A DNA stretch of 64,000 bases from Rhodococcus sovatensis (GCF_037327425.1 NZ_CP147846.1:186001-250000); one strand, 5' to 3'. Positions 34,072 to 42,524 are shown, counted from the stretch's first letter. The notes: generated by a model from the letters alone, not told the origin. Program-made: numbers and translations.

Positions 34072-34343
34072 CCCCCGACCATGAGGTCCTCTACACCGGC
34101 ATCCCCGTCGCACTGTTTTGTGCAGTTCTCGTCGGCGCTGCGCTCACCGCATTCGGCCGTGAACTGGCCGACATCAATGTCCTTCTTGCAATCGGGATCA
34201 ACCTGATCGTCGTCGGTGGAGCAGCACCGACGGTGGTGCGGTGGCGTGCTACGCCAGTCTGGAGATGGCCTGTTTACGGAGCGTGCGTCGGAGCCGTGAT
34301 CAGCTTTGTGGTTCTGGGGATTTCCGTCGTAGCCAGCGCATGA
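33906..34343 (+). CDS. DUF2537 membrane protein with N-terminal 11-residue repeats
   Basis: GTG at 33906 overlaps the spoU stop (GTGA); 145 residues. Residues 8-56 are about four and a half copies of GSTPASRVVPT encoded by the minisatellite. The rest is a DUF2537-like membrane domain with four hydrophobic segments (VALFCAVLVGAALTAF, NVLLAIGINLIVVGGA, WPVYGACVGAVISFVVLGISVVA). The mycobacterial homologue (Rv0882) is about 94 residues, so the repeat region is an addition. Starting later would need an ATG/GTG after the repeats, e.g. near 34080. It overlaps the convergent DUF6928 gene by 44 bp. Confidence 0.8.
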   Translation: MNQVDPSGSTPASRVVPTGSTPASRVVPTGSTPASRVVPTGSTPASRVVPAGSTPAPDHEVLYTGIPVALFCAVLVGAALTAFGRELADINVLLAIGINLIVVGGAAPTVVRWRATPVWRWPVYGACVGAVISFVVLGISVVASA

Positions 34344-35034
34344 ACTTCTTCTCCTCGGGCACCGACGGTGGTTCCACCACTGCTGGCTGAGGTTGCTGAC
34401 CCGGCTCGTACATTGTGAACCCACACACCGGCAACGAACTCGCGTCGAACTCGTCCCCACGCGGGACACCTGTGTAGCGAAATCCTAGCCACTCCGCGTT
34501 GGCGGTCTCGGCGAATTCCTGCGGGTGAAAGGGCAGAGACAGCGGGTCCGGCATGACGTCAGGAGGATAGATCAATGGACGTTCGCCGGCCCAGAACGGT
34601 CGCTCCCAGACAAGCGGCAGACCGGTGTCCTCGTAGATGTAGATCGGTGTCGCGCTGAACGACCTGCGTAGCGTGCCGCGTTCCCAGTAGGCGAAAGCGC
34701 CCCATGCAGTCGTCGGATCGGTCGCTACGAGGTAGGTGCGCTCCGACGCCAGGGGCCTGGTCCAGAATTCGGGAATGAGTGACGGTTTCGCGATGGACAG
34801 GTTGTTTCCGCAGATGACGGTGGCTCCCGGGTAGCACCCGATGAACACCTCGTCAGGCGAGGCGCCCGCCGACCGTGTGATCGGTCCTTCGCCGTTCGGT
34901 ACAGCGATGTTGTCGGGGAACAATCTCCCCACCAGGGCTGTAGCTGCATCCCAGTCCGACGACGTCGTTTCCCGCAACAGCGAGATCGGATCGGGTGCGT
35001 CGATGTACCAGATGGTCGATGCTTTGGCCCCCAC
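34300..35034 (-). CDS. DUF6928-like protein
   Basis: GTG at 35034 (VGAKASTIWYIDAPDP), with GAAGGG about 10 nt upstream; 244 residues. The start GAKAS..WYIDA and the segment FIGCYPGATVICG are like the family labelled DUF6928 (name from memory). No membrane segments and no catalytic motif seen. The tail is rich in Pro, Gln and basic residues (FMRWLRRKSPEPQS). It lies 38 bp downstream of sepH on the same strand. Function unknown. Confidence 0.7.
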   Translation of the reverse strand: MGAKASTIWYIDAPDPISLLRETTSSDWDAATALVGRLFPDNIAVPNGEGPITRSAGASPDEVFIGCYPGATVICGNNLSIAKPSLIPEFWTRPLASERTYLVATDPTTAWGAFAYWERGTLRRSFSATPIYIYEDTGLPLVWERPFWAGERPLIYPPDVMPDPLSLPFHPQEFAETANAEWLGFRYTGVPRGDEFDASSLPVCGFTMYEPGQQPQPAVVEPPSVPEEKKFMRWLRRKSPEPQS

Positions 35035-35072
35035 TCCCGGCACCCTTCTCGATCGGTGTCAGCCGACCATGT

Positions 35073-35915
35073 TCAGTTGTGACCGCTGCTGCGGACACCC
35101 AGCAGAACATCTTCCCACGACGGCATCGCGGGCTTGCCCTTCTTATCTTTTTTGGGTGCTGGAGCTGAGTCGTGCTTGGGCTCGTTCACCGCGGACGGGA
35201 CGTCTTCCTCGATTTCGACGTCGGCTTCGAGTTCGCTGTCCGCGGTCGTGCCGTAGTAATCGTCGAACGACTGCTGGGATTCCTCGGGGGCAACCTCGAG
35301 TGCACGAACCGGAGCGAGCCCGCGGAGCTGGCGTCCGAAGTCAGGATCGACCAATTCCGCTGCGGCGTCGTCCAACGCGGTGATCGTTCCGCCGTGGCCG
35401 TCTGGAAGGAACTGCCAGTGAGCTTTGTTGGTTGTGCGTCCTGCCTGCCACTTCAGCTGGGCGACCCATTTGTTGTCCTCGTCGCGCCACGCGTCCCATG
35501 TGGCCTCGTCGAGATGGTGGCCACGGGCGCGGAAGGCGAGGGCGACGATCTCTGCGAGAGTCTGCACCGCCGGACCGTCGTGACGCATGGGGTGACCTGC
35601 CTGGGCCATCGACGCGGCCTGTGAGCGTTCCAGCAACACGGGGTGTGCGAACACCTCGACACGGCTCAGCGCCATCCCGGAGTCGTTGGCAACCTGCTCG
35701 ACGGTGGCGCCGGCTCGGATGCGAGCCTGGATCTCCTTGGGGCGAAGCAAACTGTCCATTTCGATCTCAATCTGTCCTAGTCGAGCGATGTCACCGCGGG
35801 AGGCCGCGCGGAGCTTGTCGTCGGCCGGAAGCCGGAATTTGTCGCCGGTTTTGGGATCTGCGCAGATTACGTACTGCCCGTCCGGTTCGAGACCGACCAC
35901 GCGTAGATCTCGCAC
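35073..35915 (-). CDS. sepH: cell division protein SepH (DUF3071)
   Basis: GTG at 35915 is preceded by GAGGAGG; 280 residues. The N-terminal DUF3071 domain starts VRDLRVVGLEPDGQYVICAD and includes the helix-turn-helix-like LRPKEIQARIRAGATVEQVANDSGMALSRVEVFAHPVL. An acidic, disordered C-terminal region ends in SWEDVLLGVRSSGHN, a conserved C-terminal motif. SepH is an actinobacterial division factor that stimulates FtsZ assembly. It occupies the same position as Rv0883c, next to serC. Confidence 0.93.
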   Translation of the reverse strand: MRDLRVVGLEPDGQYVICADPKTGDKFRLPADDKLRAASRGDIARLGQIEIEMDSLLRPKEIQARIRAGATVEQVANDSGMALSRVEVFAHPVLLERSQAASMAQAGHPMRHDGPAVQTLAEIVALAFRARGHHLDEATWDAWRDEDNKWVAQLKWQAGRTTNKAHWQFLPDGHGGTITALDDAAAELVDPDFGRQLRGLAPVRALEVAPEESQQSFDDYYGTTADSELEADVEIEEDVPSAVNEPKHDSAPAPKKDKKGKPAMPSWEDVLLGVRSSGHN

Positions 35916-36013
35916 CTTGACCTCCTCATCGCGCCGACTCGCGATATCGTCCCTCGACTGTAATCCACTCGTGATGTTCAGCTGGTGTCCGACACGCTTG
36001 TTTCGTGCCAGTG

Positions 36014-36682
36014 TCAAAGACTAGTCACCGAGTGCTGCGGTTGCATACGTTCGGTAGCGTCGGAGTGAGATCGATTGGAAAGCAACCGTTTTCCATCGTT
36101 GTGTACGAACGCTGCGCCCAACGCGAAACCGATCACCAACGCGCCCGCATGGCCGAAGGCTGTGAAGGACGGATCCGAGATCGCAGCAGCGACGACGGCG
36201 ACGATCCACCCGGTGGCCCAGACGACCATCCCGCGGGCGGGCAGGTAGGCGATCATGGATCCGACGACAGCGGCTGCCGCATAGCTGATCCCGACGTCGA
36301 CAGTCATAGCGAGGGAATCGGCAAGCAGATCGGCGTGAATCCCGACGGACAGGCCCACGGCAACAGCTGCCGTGGCACCGACGTGGCCCACGCCTGCAGT
36401 CAGAAGGAATCGCTTCGATCCCGAGATCCATTCCGCGGCCGCGAAGACCAAGGCCACGGCCGCAAGCCATCCCCAGTTCAGCTCACCGTCGGTGAGGAAT
36501 GCGCTGGTGACAAGGGTGGCGACATGGCCGTCACTCAGATTGTGAAGGTTGGTACTTGCCTCGTGCAGAACACGCCACTGAGAGTGTGGTCCAAGTCGGT
36601 CCATCAGGAGCGCGACCACGACCGAGATTGCGACGTAGGCGATGGTGACGCGCAGCCTCGACAGAGCGACGAGAACACGCAT
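36014..36682 (-). CDS. rhomboid-like integral membrane protein
   Basis: 222 residues with five or six transmembrane segments: VTIAYVAISVVVALLMDRLG at the start, then LVTSAFLTDGELNWGWLAAV, FLLTAGVGHVGATAAVAVGL, and FGHAGALVIGFALGAAFVHN near the end. The layout, with GHVGATA and GHAGAL motifs, is rhomboid-like, but the catalytic GxSG Ser is not evident, so it may be an inactive pseudoprotease. It lies 98 bp upstream of sepH. Function unknown. Confidence 0.75.
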   Translation of the reverse strand: MRVLVALSRLRVTIAYVAISVVVALLMDRLGPHSQWRVLHEASTNLHNLSDGHVATLVTSAFLTDGELNWGWLAAVALVFAAAEWISGSKRFLLTAGVGHVGATAAVAVGLSVGIHADLLADSLAMTVDVGISYAAAAVVGSMIAYLPARGMVVWATGWIVAVVAAAISDPSFTAFGHAGALVIGFALGAAFVHNDGKRLLSNRSHSDATERMQPQHSVTSL

Positions 36683-36751
36683 CGGGCGCCCTTTCGAGGT
36701 AAGTCGACTTGCGAATTTCTCGCCAGTCTATGCCTCGCTGAGGGCGCCCGA
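36682..36751. terminator. inverted repeat after serC
   Basis: TCGGGCGCCCTTTCGAGG (36682-36699) is nearly complementary to the segment at 36733-36751 (CCTCGCTGAGGGCGCCCGA). It lies between serC (ends 36767) and the rhomboid-like gene start. It may act as a terminator of serC, though the loop is long and there is no clear U tract. Confidence 0.4.
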
Positions 36752-36766
36752 GCTGTGAGCGTGCTG

Positions 36767-37888
36767 CTAGTTCAGCGTGGAGACGACCCAGTCGATGCTC
36801 TTGGTGAGAGCGGTGATGTCGTCCGGCTCGATCGCAGGGAACATGCCGACGCGCAGCTGGTTGCGCCCGAGCTTGCGGTACGGCTCGGTGTCGACGACGC
36901 CGTTGGCGCGAAGGACCTTCGCGACCTGCGCGGCATCGATCTTCTCGTCGAAGTCGATGGTGCCGACGACCTGGCTGCGGTGCGCCGGGTTCTCGACGAA
37001 CGGCGTCGCGAACTCACTCTTCTCGGCCCAGTCGTACAGGCGCGACGACGAATCAGCCGTGCGTCCGGTAGCCCAATCCAGGCCGCCCTGCGAGTTCAAC
37101 CACTCGATCTGGTCCGCGAACAGCAAGAGCGTCGCCACCGCGGGGGTGTTGTAGGTCTGGTCCTTGCTGCTGTTGTCGATCGCGATCGGAAGCGACAGGA
37201 AGTCCGGGACCCAACGGCCACTGGAGGCGATCTCGTCGACGCGGGCGAGTGCTGCCGGGCTCATCAGTGCAACCCACAAGCCACCGTCGGCAGCGAAGCA
37301 CTTCTGCGGTGCGAAGTAGTAGACGTCCGAGTCGGCGACGTTCACCGGCAAACCGCCTGCGCCGGACGTTGCGTCGATGGCGACGAGCGCGTTCTCGGAT
37401 CCGGCCGGACGGCTCACTGGGATGGCGACACCCGTCGACGTCTCGTTGTGTGCCCACCCAATGAGGTCTACGGACGGATCGGACGTCGGCTCCGGGGCAC
37501 TGCCCGGCTCGGCCTTCACGACGATCGGATCGCCGATGAACGGGTTGTTCTTGGCCACCGAGGCGAACTTCGAGCTGAACTCGCCGTTGGTCAGGTGCAG
37601 GGACTTCTCGCGGATCAAGCCGAATGCGGCGGCGTCCCAGAACGCGGTGGTGCCACCGTTGCCGAGCACGACCTGGTAACCCTCGGGAAGGTCGAACAGA
37701 TCTTTGAGTCCGCTGCGTACGCGTGCAACCACGTCCTTGACCGGCTTCTGACGGTGGCTCGTACCGAACACGGATGCACCGACGTCGACCAGGGATTGCA
37801 GCTGCTCGGGGCGAACCTTGGATGGTCCGCAGCCGAAACGTCCGTCGGCGGGCAGAAGATCGGCGGGAATGATCGGCAAATCGGCCAT
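36767..37888 (-). CDS. serC: phosphoserine aminotransferase SerC
   Basis: ATG at 37888 (MADLPIIPADLLPADGRFGCGPSKVR) gives 373 residues, the length of the mycobacterial form; ATG 37900 is 4 codons earlier. PLP-enzyme features: GPSKVR at the N-terminus, HRQKPVKDVVARVRSGL, VLGNGGTTAFWDAA, WAHNETSTGV, IDATSGAGG and the PLP lysine in YYFAPQKCFAADGG. It makes phosphoserine from 3-phosphohydroxypyruvate and glutamate. A CATAAT -10-like hexamer lies at 37915-37920 (minus). Confidence 0.95.
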   Translation of the reverse strand: MADLPIIPADLLPADGRFGCGPSKVRPEQLQSLVDVGASVFGTSHRQKPVKDVVARVRSGLKDLFDLPEGYQVVLGNGGTTAFWDAAAFGLIREKSLHLTNGEFSSKFASVAKNNPFIGDPIVVKAEPGSAPEPTSDPSVDLIGWAHNETSTGVAIPVSRPAGSENALVAIDATSGAGGLPVNVADSDVYYFAPQKCFAADGGLWVALMSPAALARVDEIASSGRWVPDFLSLPIAIDNSSKDQTYNTPAVATLLLFADQIEWLNSQGGLDWATGRTADSSSRLYDWAEKSEFATPFVENPAHRSQVVGTIDFDEKIDAAQVAKVLRANGVVDTEPYRKLGRNQLRVGMFPAIEPDDITALTKSIDWVVSTLN

Positions 37889-38017
37889 TGAGCAGCGCAT
37901 CCTAGCGTCGAGGGATTATGGCAGCTACAGGGTAGTCGCTGCACGTCGGGCGGTTGCGCGCAGGTTTGGAAGGTGGTGCCCACGGCTGGTTGGGCTTGGG
38001 GAGTTTTCCACTGTGTT

Positions 38018-38080
38018 CCGCGCACGTTCCAGTGGGTGCGCAGGTTGCAACCGGCGCGTGGGCTGGAAGGTGCGCGTTCA
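38018..38080. repeat. intergenic palindromic repeat, copy B
   Basis: CCGCGCACGTTCCAG...GGTTGCAACCGGCGCG...GGCTGGAAGGTGCGCGTTCA. Its ends are inverted repeats (CGCGCACGTTCCAG against CTGGAAGGTGCGCG) and GGTTGCAACC is its own dyad. It matches copies C and D (39116, 39224) closely. The TGA stop of the DUF559 gene is the complement of the TCA at its right end (38078-38080). Confidence 0.85.
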
Positions 38081-39028
38081 GGGGCGAGAATTGGTGCGCG
38101 GCGACGGGAGCGACACAGCAAGCTCGAATGCGCGCTTCAGCTTGGCGGCGAATCGCTCCGGATGGTCGAGGTCGGACCACGTGCATCGCAGAAGCACCCA
38201 ACCCAGCGCGCGCATCTCGTCTTCGCGAAGCTTCTCTGCGACGACAACGTCGGCTGCTGTTTGCCCAGGGCGGAGGTGCTTGGTGTACTTCACCATGCCG
38301 TCGAACTCGAGGATGACGCCGAGTACGAACAGAAAATCCGTTCGGCCCAGAAAACGGCCCGCTTCGTCGTACAGATTCACCTGCAGCTCAGGCGCAGGAA
38401 AGCCGAGTCGGTGAAGCAACACGCGGGTGCGAGACTCGCCGACGCTCTCGCTTCGTGGATCGCAGAAGTCAAGCGTGCGTCGGGCGGTGACAAGTCCTCG
38501 GCCACCCGATCGTTCGAGCGCCGCAATGATCCCGGGCTTGGTCGCCGAACCGGCCCGAAGTGCGGAATCGCCGACGCATACGCCCGCCTCGAACGGGAGA
38601 ATCCTGAGCAAATCTGCAACGGTTCGGTCCGGGGAAGTGACCTCGATGCCATCGACCATGACCAGGTCAGCGGCAGTGAGAGGAGTTGCGTGGACATGAC
38701 GGAACTTCGTTTTCCGACCGCCTGAAGTTCGATTCGCTGTGACGTGCACCCGCGTGAGTTCCGGAGCCCACATTGCGAATCCGTGTAGGACGGCGGCTGA
38801 TTGGTGACTCACCACCAGCTGGCTTTTGGCCGCGGACAGGTTCGCTCGGATCGCGAGTAGATGCAGGTCTTCAGCGCGCATCGCATCGAGTGCAGCCGTC
38901 GCCGCAAAGGCGCCCCGGCGGAGGGTGGTGATCGATCCGTCTGCTTTCGCGCTCCGAATATCGCTGTCCGTCGATCCGCTGCGGATCAGCACGCGTCGTA
39001 GCAGCAGGGGATCTTCACCGATGTGCAT
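38078..39028 (-). CDS. solitary DUF559 (PD-(D/E)xK nuclease-like) protein with AbiEi-like N-terminal part
   Basis: ATG at 39028 (MHIGEDPLLLRRVLIRSGSTDSDI) gives 316 residues; the longer ORF start at 39148 runs into repeat DNA. The first 200 residues have the AbiEi-like order: HTH-like start, LVVSHQSAAVLHGF, VTSPDRTVADLLRILPFEAGVCVGDSALR. The C-terminal DUF559 domain shows FLGRTDFLF, VILEFDGMVKY and KLREDEMRALGWVLLRCTW, giving the D...ExD-like pattern of PD-(D/E)xK nucleases such as Vsr. Activity is unproven. The gene is flanked by copies of the same palindromic repeat, and its stop lies at the edge of the downstream copy. No cognate toxin (AbiEii) gene is adjacent. Confidence 0.8.
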   Translation of the reverse strand: MHIGEDPLLLRRVLIRSGSTDSDIRSAKADGSITTLRRGAFAATAALDAMRAEDLHLLAIRANLSAAKSQLVVSHQSAAVLHGFAMWAPELTRVHVTANRTSGGRKTKFRHVHATPLTAADLVMVDGIEVTSPDRTVADLLRILPFEAGVCVGDSALRAGSATKPGIIAALERSGGRGLVTARRTLDFCDPRSESVGESRTRVLLHRLGFPAPELQVNLYDEAGRFLGRTDFLFVLGVILEFDGMVKYTKHLRPGQTAADVVVAEKLREDEMRALGWVLLRCTWSDLDHPERFAAKLKRAFELAVSLPSPRTNSRP

Positions 39029-39065
39029 GCGGCAATGCTGACCGCTGCCCGATCGGAGCGGTAGA

Positions 39066-39089
39066 TGTGGATAGCCAGCCTGTGGATAG
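39066..39089. promoter_or_regulatory. TGTGGATAG direct pair upstream of the DUF559 gene
   Basis: TGTGGATAG at 39066-39074 and 39081-39089, 15 bp apart, 38 bp before the gene's ATG. The other DUF559 gene has the related perfect palindrome at 57595-57620. Possible operator or DnaA-box-like site. Confidence 0.5.
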
Positions 39090-39115
39090 CCGAAAATCGT
39101 GTAGACTGCGCCGCT

Positions 39116-39210
39116 CCGCGCACGTTCCAGCGAGCGCGCAGGTTGCAACGCGTGCCTGGGCTGGAAGGTGCGCGTTCACACCCGGAAGTGACCGAATGAG
39201 TCATTCGGTC
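39116..39210. repeat. intergenic palindromic repeat, copy C
   Basis: CCGCGCACGTTCCAG..GGTTGCAAC..GGCTGGAAGGTGCGCGTTCACACCC.. followed by GTGACCGAATGAGTCATTCGGTC (positions 39188-39210). It is a tandem neighbour of copy D and shares its left 15 bp exactly with copy B. Confidence 0.88.
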
Positions 39211-39223
39211 CGGTGTGGGTGCG

Positions 39224-39320
39224 CCGCGCAGGTTTCAGCCAGCGCGGAGGTTGCAACCTGCGCCTCGGCTGGAAGGTGCGCGTTCGCGCCCGAAAGTGAC
39301 CGAATGAGTCATTCGGTCAC
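39224..39320. repeat. intergenic palindromic repeat, copy D
   Basis: Same layout as copy C, 108 bp further on. It ends in a perfect 25-bp dyad (39296-39320): GTGACCGAATGA-G-TCATTCGGTCAC. Copies C and D fill the gap of about 330 bp between the DUF559 gene and citA; no gene is seen there. Confidence 0.88.
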
Positions 39321-39355
39321 CTCGATGAGGCAAGCACCAACCCCCCGAGCCCGCC

Positions 39356-40474
39356 TCAGACGATCTGGCCCCACCCGTCGACGGACTGGGGGGTACGGGG
39401 CGCGGGTCCGGTGTAGATCGCGGCAGGACGCACGAGCTTGCCCAAGCGCTTCTGCTCGAGGATGTGCGCGCACCATCCGGCGGTACGGCCACAGGTGAAC
39501 ATCGCCGGCATCATGTGTGCCGGAACTTCGGCGAAGTCGAGGATCACTGCGGCCCAGAATTCGACGTTGGTCTCGATGGCGCGGTCGGGTCGACGCTCAC
39601 GCAGTTCGGCAAGTGCTGCCTGCTCCAACGCGGCCGCAACCTCGTAGCGCGGTGCGTTGAGACGCTTGGCGGTCGCGCGCAGCACCCGGGCCCGGGGGTC
39701 CTCGGCGCGGTAGACGCGGTGGCCGAAGCCCATGAGCTTTTCTTTGCGGTCGAGGATGCCCTTGACGAGGCCGCGGGCGTCGTCGGTCTTCTCGACCTCT
39801 TCGATCATCGGCAGCACACGAGCCGGTGCTCCGCCGTGCAGTGGGCCTGACATGGCGCCGATGGCTCCGGAGAGTGCGGCAGCGACGTCGGCGCCGGTGG
39901 ACGCGATGACGCGTGCGGTGAACGTCGATGCGTTGAGGCCGTGCTCGGCGGCGGAAACCCAGTAGGCGTCGATGGCTTCGGTGTGCGCGGGGTCGGGGTC
40001 GCCCTTCCATCGCGTCATGAAGCGTGCGGTGACGGTCTCGCACTGGTCGATCTTCTTCTGCGGCACAGCGGGTTGGTAGATACCGCGGGCCGACTGCGCG
40101 ACGTAGGACAGCGCCATGACGGACGCGCGGGCGAGCTGGTCGCGGGCGGTGGCGTCGTCGATGTCGAGGAGCGGCTGATAGCCCCAGATCGGGGCGAGCA
40201 TCGCCAGTCCGGCTTGGACGTCGACGCGGACGTCGCCGGTGTGGATGGGCAAGGGGAAGGGCTCGGCTGGCGGCAGTCCCGGGCCGAAGCGACCGTCGAC
40301 GAGCAGCGCCCACACGTTGCCGAAGGTGACGTTCTTGGAGACGAGATCCTCGATGTCGACGCCGCGGTAGCGCAGTGCGCCGCCGTCCTTGTCCGGTTCG
40401 GCGATGTCGGTGGTGAACGCCACGACGCCTTCGAGCCCACTGACGAAATCTTCCGGTATCTGCTGAACAGCCAT
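39356..40474 (-). CDS. citA: citrate synthase 2
   Basis: 372 residues from ATG 40474, with GGAAGAG upstream. Citrate synthase signatures: GALRYRGVDIEDLV, EHGLNASTFTARVI (active His in AAEHGLNAS), GPLHGGAPARV and GFGHRVYRAEDPRA (second His), and ETNVEFWAAVILDF with the catalytic Asp region. This is the short actinobacterial form (Rv0889c, CitA). It condenses acetyl-CoA or propionyl-CoA with oxaloacetate. The main enzyme, gltA2, is in the same window at 44446. Confidence 0.93.
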   Translation of the reverse strand: MAVQQIPEDFVSGLEGVVAFTTDIAEPDKDGGALRYRGVDIEDLVSKNVTFGNVWALLVDGRFGPGLPPAEPFPLPIHTGDVRVDVQAGLAMLAPIWGYQPLLDIDDATARDQLARASVMALSYVAQSARGIYQPAVPQKKIDQCETVTARFMTRWKGDPDPAHTEAIDAYWVSAAEHGLNASTFTARVIASTGADVAAALSGAIGAMSGPLHGGAPARVLPMIEEVEKTDDARGLVKGILDRKEKLMGFGHRVYRAEDPRARVLRATAKRLNAPRYEVAAALEQAALAELRERRPDRAIETNVEFWAAVILDFAEVPAHMMPAMFTCGRTAGWCAHILEQKRLGKLVRPAAIYTGPAPRTPQSVDGWGQIV

Positions 40475-40587
40475 TTCGCGTGGACTCTTCCTGATCGGGC
40501 CCGTGGAACTGCAAGGGTCGATTCCATCTCCGGGCTTGCCTGTGGGTGAACTTTAGCGGGTCGTACCCGGGAGTAGCGTCTGGGTTC

Positions 40588-41235
40588 GTGCGGAACGACA
40601 AACCACCCCTCGCCGACATGCGTGTCGACTACAAGGAAGACCTCGATCTCGACGTCGACCGGTTGCAGAACGGCTGGCTGCCGGTAGCCCGGGAGTGGCT
40701 CGCCGACGCGATCGAGGCCTTGATTCCCGAGCCGAACGCGCTGGTCCTGGCCACCGTGGACGCCGACGGCCGCCCGTCGACCCGGACGGTTCTGTGCAAG
40801 GGACTCGACGCCGACGGTGTCGTGTTCTACACCAATTACGACTCCGACAAGGGCGCCCAGCTGCAGCACACTGCCTATGCATCGCTGACGTTTCCGTGGA
40901 TCGGCATCGAGCGTCAGTTGACGATCCGAGGCACCGCCGAGAAGGTGTCGGCGGAGATGACTGCCGAGTACTTCGCGTCGCGTCCTCGTGGTTCGCAGTT
41001 GGGTGCGTGGGCGTCACAGCAGTCGAGGCCGATTTCCTCGCGTGCGGCGTTGAACGATGCGCTCGACGCGGTGACAGCGGAGTTCGAGGGCCGGGACGTA
41101 CCTGTTCCGCCGCACTGGGGAGGTTTCCGGGTAAGGCCGGAGACTGTCGAGTTCTGGCAGGGACGAAAGTCTCGTCTGCACAACAGAATCCGTCTCACGG
41201 TCGCCACGGGAAAAGTTGAGCGCCTGCAGCCGTGA
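40588..41235 (+). CDS. pdxH: pyridoxamine 5'-phosphate oxidase
   Basis: GTG at 40588, with TAGCGT at 40574-40579 (8 nt gap), suggests a leaderless mRNA; 215 residues. Family features: MRVDYKEDLDLDVDR, PNALVLATVDADGRPSTRTVLCKGL (FMN-binding), GVVFYTNYDSDKGAQL, RPRGSQLGAWASQQSRPISSR and the C-terminal PEIVEFWQGRxSRLHNRI-type motif (ETVEFWQGRKSRLHNRI). It oxidises PNP/PMP to pyridoxal phosphate with FMN. The next gene starts within its stop codon (GTGA). Confidence 0.94.
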   Translation: MRNDKPPLADMRVDYKEDLDLDVDRLQNGWLPVAREWLADAIEALIPEPNALVLATVDADGRPSTRTVLCKGLDADGVVFYTNYDSDKGAQLQHTAYASLTFPWIGIERQLTIRGTAEKVSAEMTAEYFASRPRGSQLGAWASQQSRPISSRAALNDALDAVTAEFEGRDVPVPPHWGGFRVRPETVEFWQGRKSRLHNRIRLTVATGKVERLQP

Positions 41236-42524
41236 GCACGCTTCGCGGCATTCTCGCCGATACGACGCCTCTGAAAACCCCGGCATACCGCCGGTTGTGG
41301 CTCGCCAACATCGTCACGGTCATCGGTGCCCAACTGAGCATCGTGGCTGTGCCGCAACAGGTTTTTCAGATCACCCTGAGCTCCGCCTACGTCGGGCTGA
41401 CGGGTGTGTTCGCGCTGGTCCCGCTCATCGTCTTCGGTCTATGGGGTGGAGCACTCGCGGACGTAATGGATCGCCGCACTCTGCTCATGATCACCACGTG
41501 CGGTCTCATCGGGACCTCGGCGCTGTTCTGGTTGCAGGCGTTTCTCGACCTGAACAACGTCTGGATCATTCTCGTGCTGTTGGCAGTTCAACAAGCGTTC
41601 TTCGCGGTGAACCAGCCGACCAGAAGTGCGATCCTTCCGCGGATTCTCCCGGCCCAGCAGCTCCCGGCCGCGAACTCGCTCAACATGACCGTGATGAACT
41701 TCGGAGCGATCGCGGGTCCCCTCAGCGCGGGCATCCTGATCTATCTCATCGGACTCGAGACGCTGTACCTGATCGACACCATTGCACTGTTCGCGACGCT
41801 GTGGGCCGTGTTCAAGTTGCCCGCTATTCCCCCGGCCAAGACCGGGCAACGAGCTGGATTGCGGTCGGTGTTCGAGGGTTTCGCCTACCTCGCGACGCAG
41901 AAGGTGCTGTTGGCGTCGTTCGTCGTCGACATCATCGCGATGGTGTTCGGCATGCCGCGCGCGCTGTTCCCACAGATCGCACACGAGAGCTTCGGGGATC
42001 CGGCGACGGGCGGGCCGGTACTCGGCATGTTGTTCGCAGCGATGTCGTCCGGTGCGGTGATCGGCGGAGTCTTCTCCGGTTGGCTGCCCCGAGTGCGGCG
42101 CCAAGGTCTCGCGGTGCTGATCTGCATCGTGGTCTGGGGCGTCGCGATGATCGGGTTCGGTGTCGCGGTCGGTCTCGCAGCGGACGGTGCAACGGCGATC
42201 GCGCTGTGGTTCGCCTTGGCGTTCCTTGCCCTCGGTGGTGGCGCCGACATGATTTCGGCCGCGTTCCGATCCACGATGCTTCAAACAGTTGCCACCGACG
42301 AGATGCGTGGCCGCCTGCAAGGAGTGTTCATCGTCGTGGTGGCGGGAGGCCCCCGAGTGGGCGATGTTCTGCACGGCGCGGCGGCCGCTTCGGTCGGGAC
42401 GGCGGCGGCTGCAGCGGGTGGTGGAGTGCTCGTCGTCATCGGCGTCTCGATCGCCGCGTTGGCTCTTCCGGCGTTCATTCGCTATCGAGTAGGGAAGGTG
42501 GTGGACAATGGCACCCATGGCTGA
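41232..42524 (+). CDS. MFS transporter (EntS/MFS_3-like)
   Basis: GTG 41232 overlaps the pdxH stop; 430 residues with about twelve transmembrane segments. RLWLANIVTVIGAQLSIVAVPQQVFQIT, LWGGALADVMDRRTLL (loop 2-3 motif) and VNQPTRSAILPRILP place it with the EntS/DHA3-type drug or siderophore exporters. The cargo is not known. It overlaps the epimerase gene by 17 nt, so it belongs to the pdxH-led operon. Confidence 0.85.
   Translation: MSTLRGILADTTPLKTPAYRRLWLANIVTVIGAQLSIVAVPQQVFQITLSSAYVGLTGVFALVPLIVFGLWGGALADVMDRRTLLMITTCGLIGTSALFWLQAFLDLNNVWIILVLLAVQQAFFAVNQPTRSAILPRILPAQQLPAANSLNMTVMNFGAIAGPLSAGILIYLIGLETLYLIDTIALFATLWAVFKLPAIPPAKTGQRAGLRSVFEGFAYLATQKVLLASFVVDIIAMVFGMPRALFPQIAHESFGDPATGGPVLGMLFAAMSSGAVIGGVFSGWLPRVRRQGLAVLICIVVWGVAMIGFGVAVGLAADGATAIALWFALAFLALGGGADMISAAFRSTMLQTVATDEMRGRLQGVFIVVVAGGPRVGDVLHGAAAASVGTAAAAAGGGVLVVIGVSIAALALPAFIRYRVGKVVDNGTHG

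Noticed and set aside
38078..39028. Type IV toxin-antitoxin pair
   Set aside because: The N-terminal part is AbiEi-like, but no AbiEii nucleotidyltransferase toxin gene is next to it or to the second copy at 57671.
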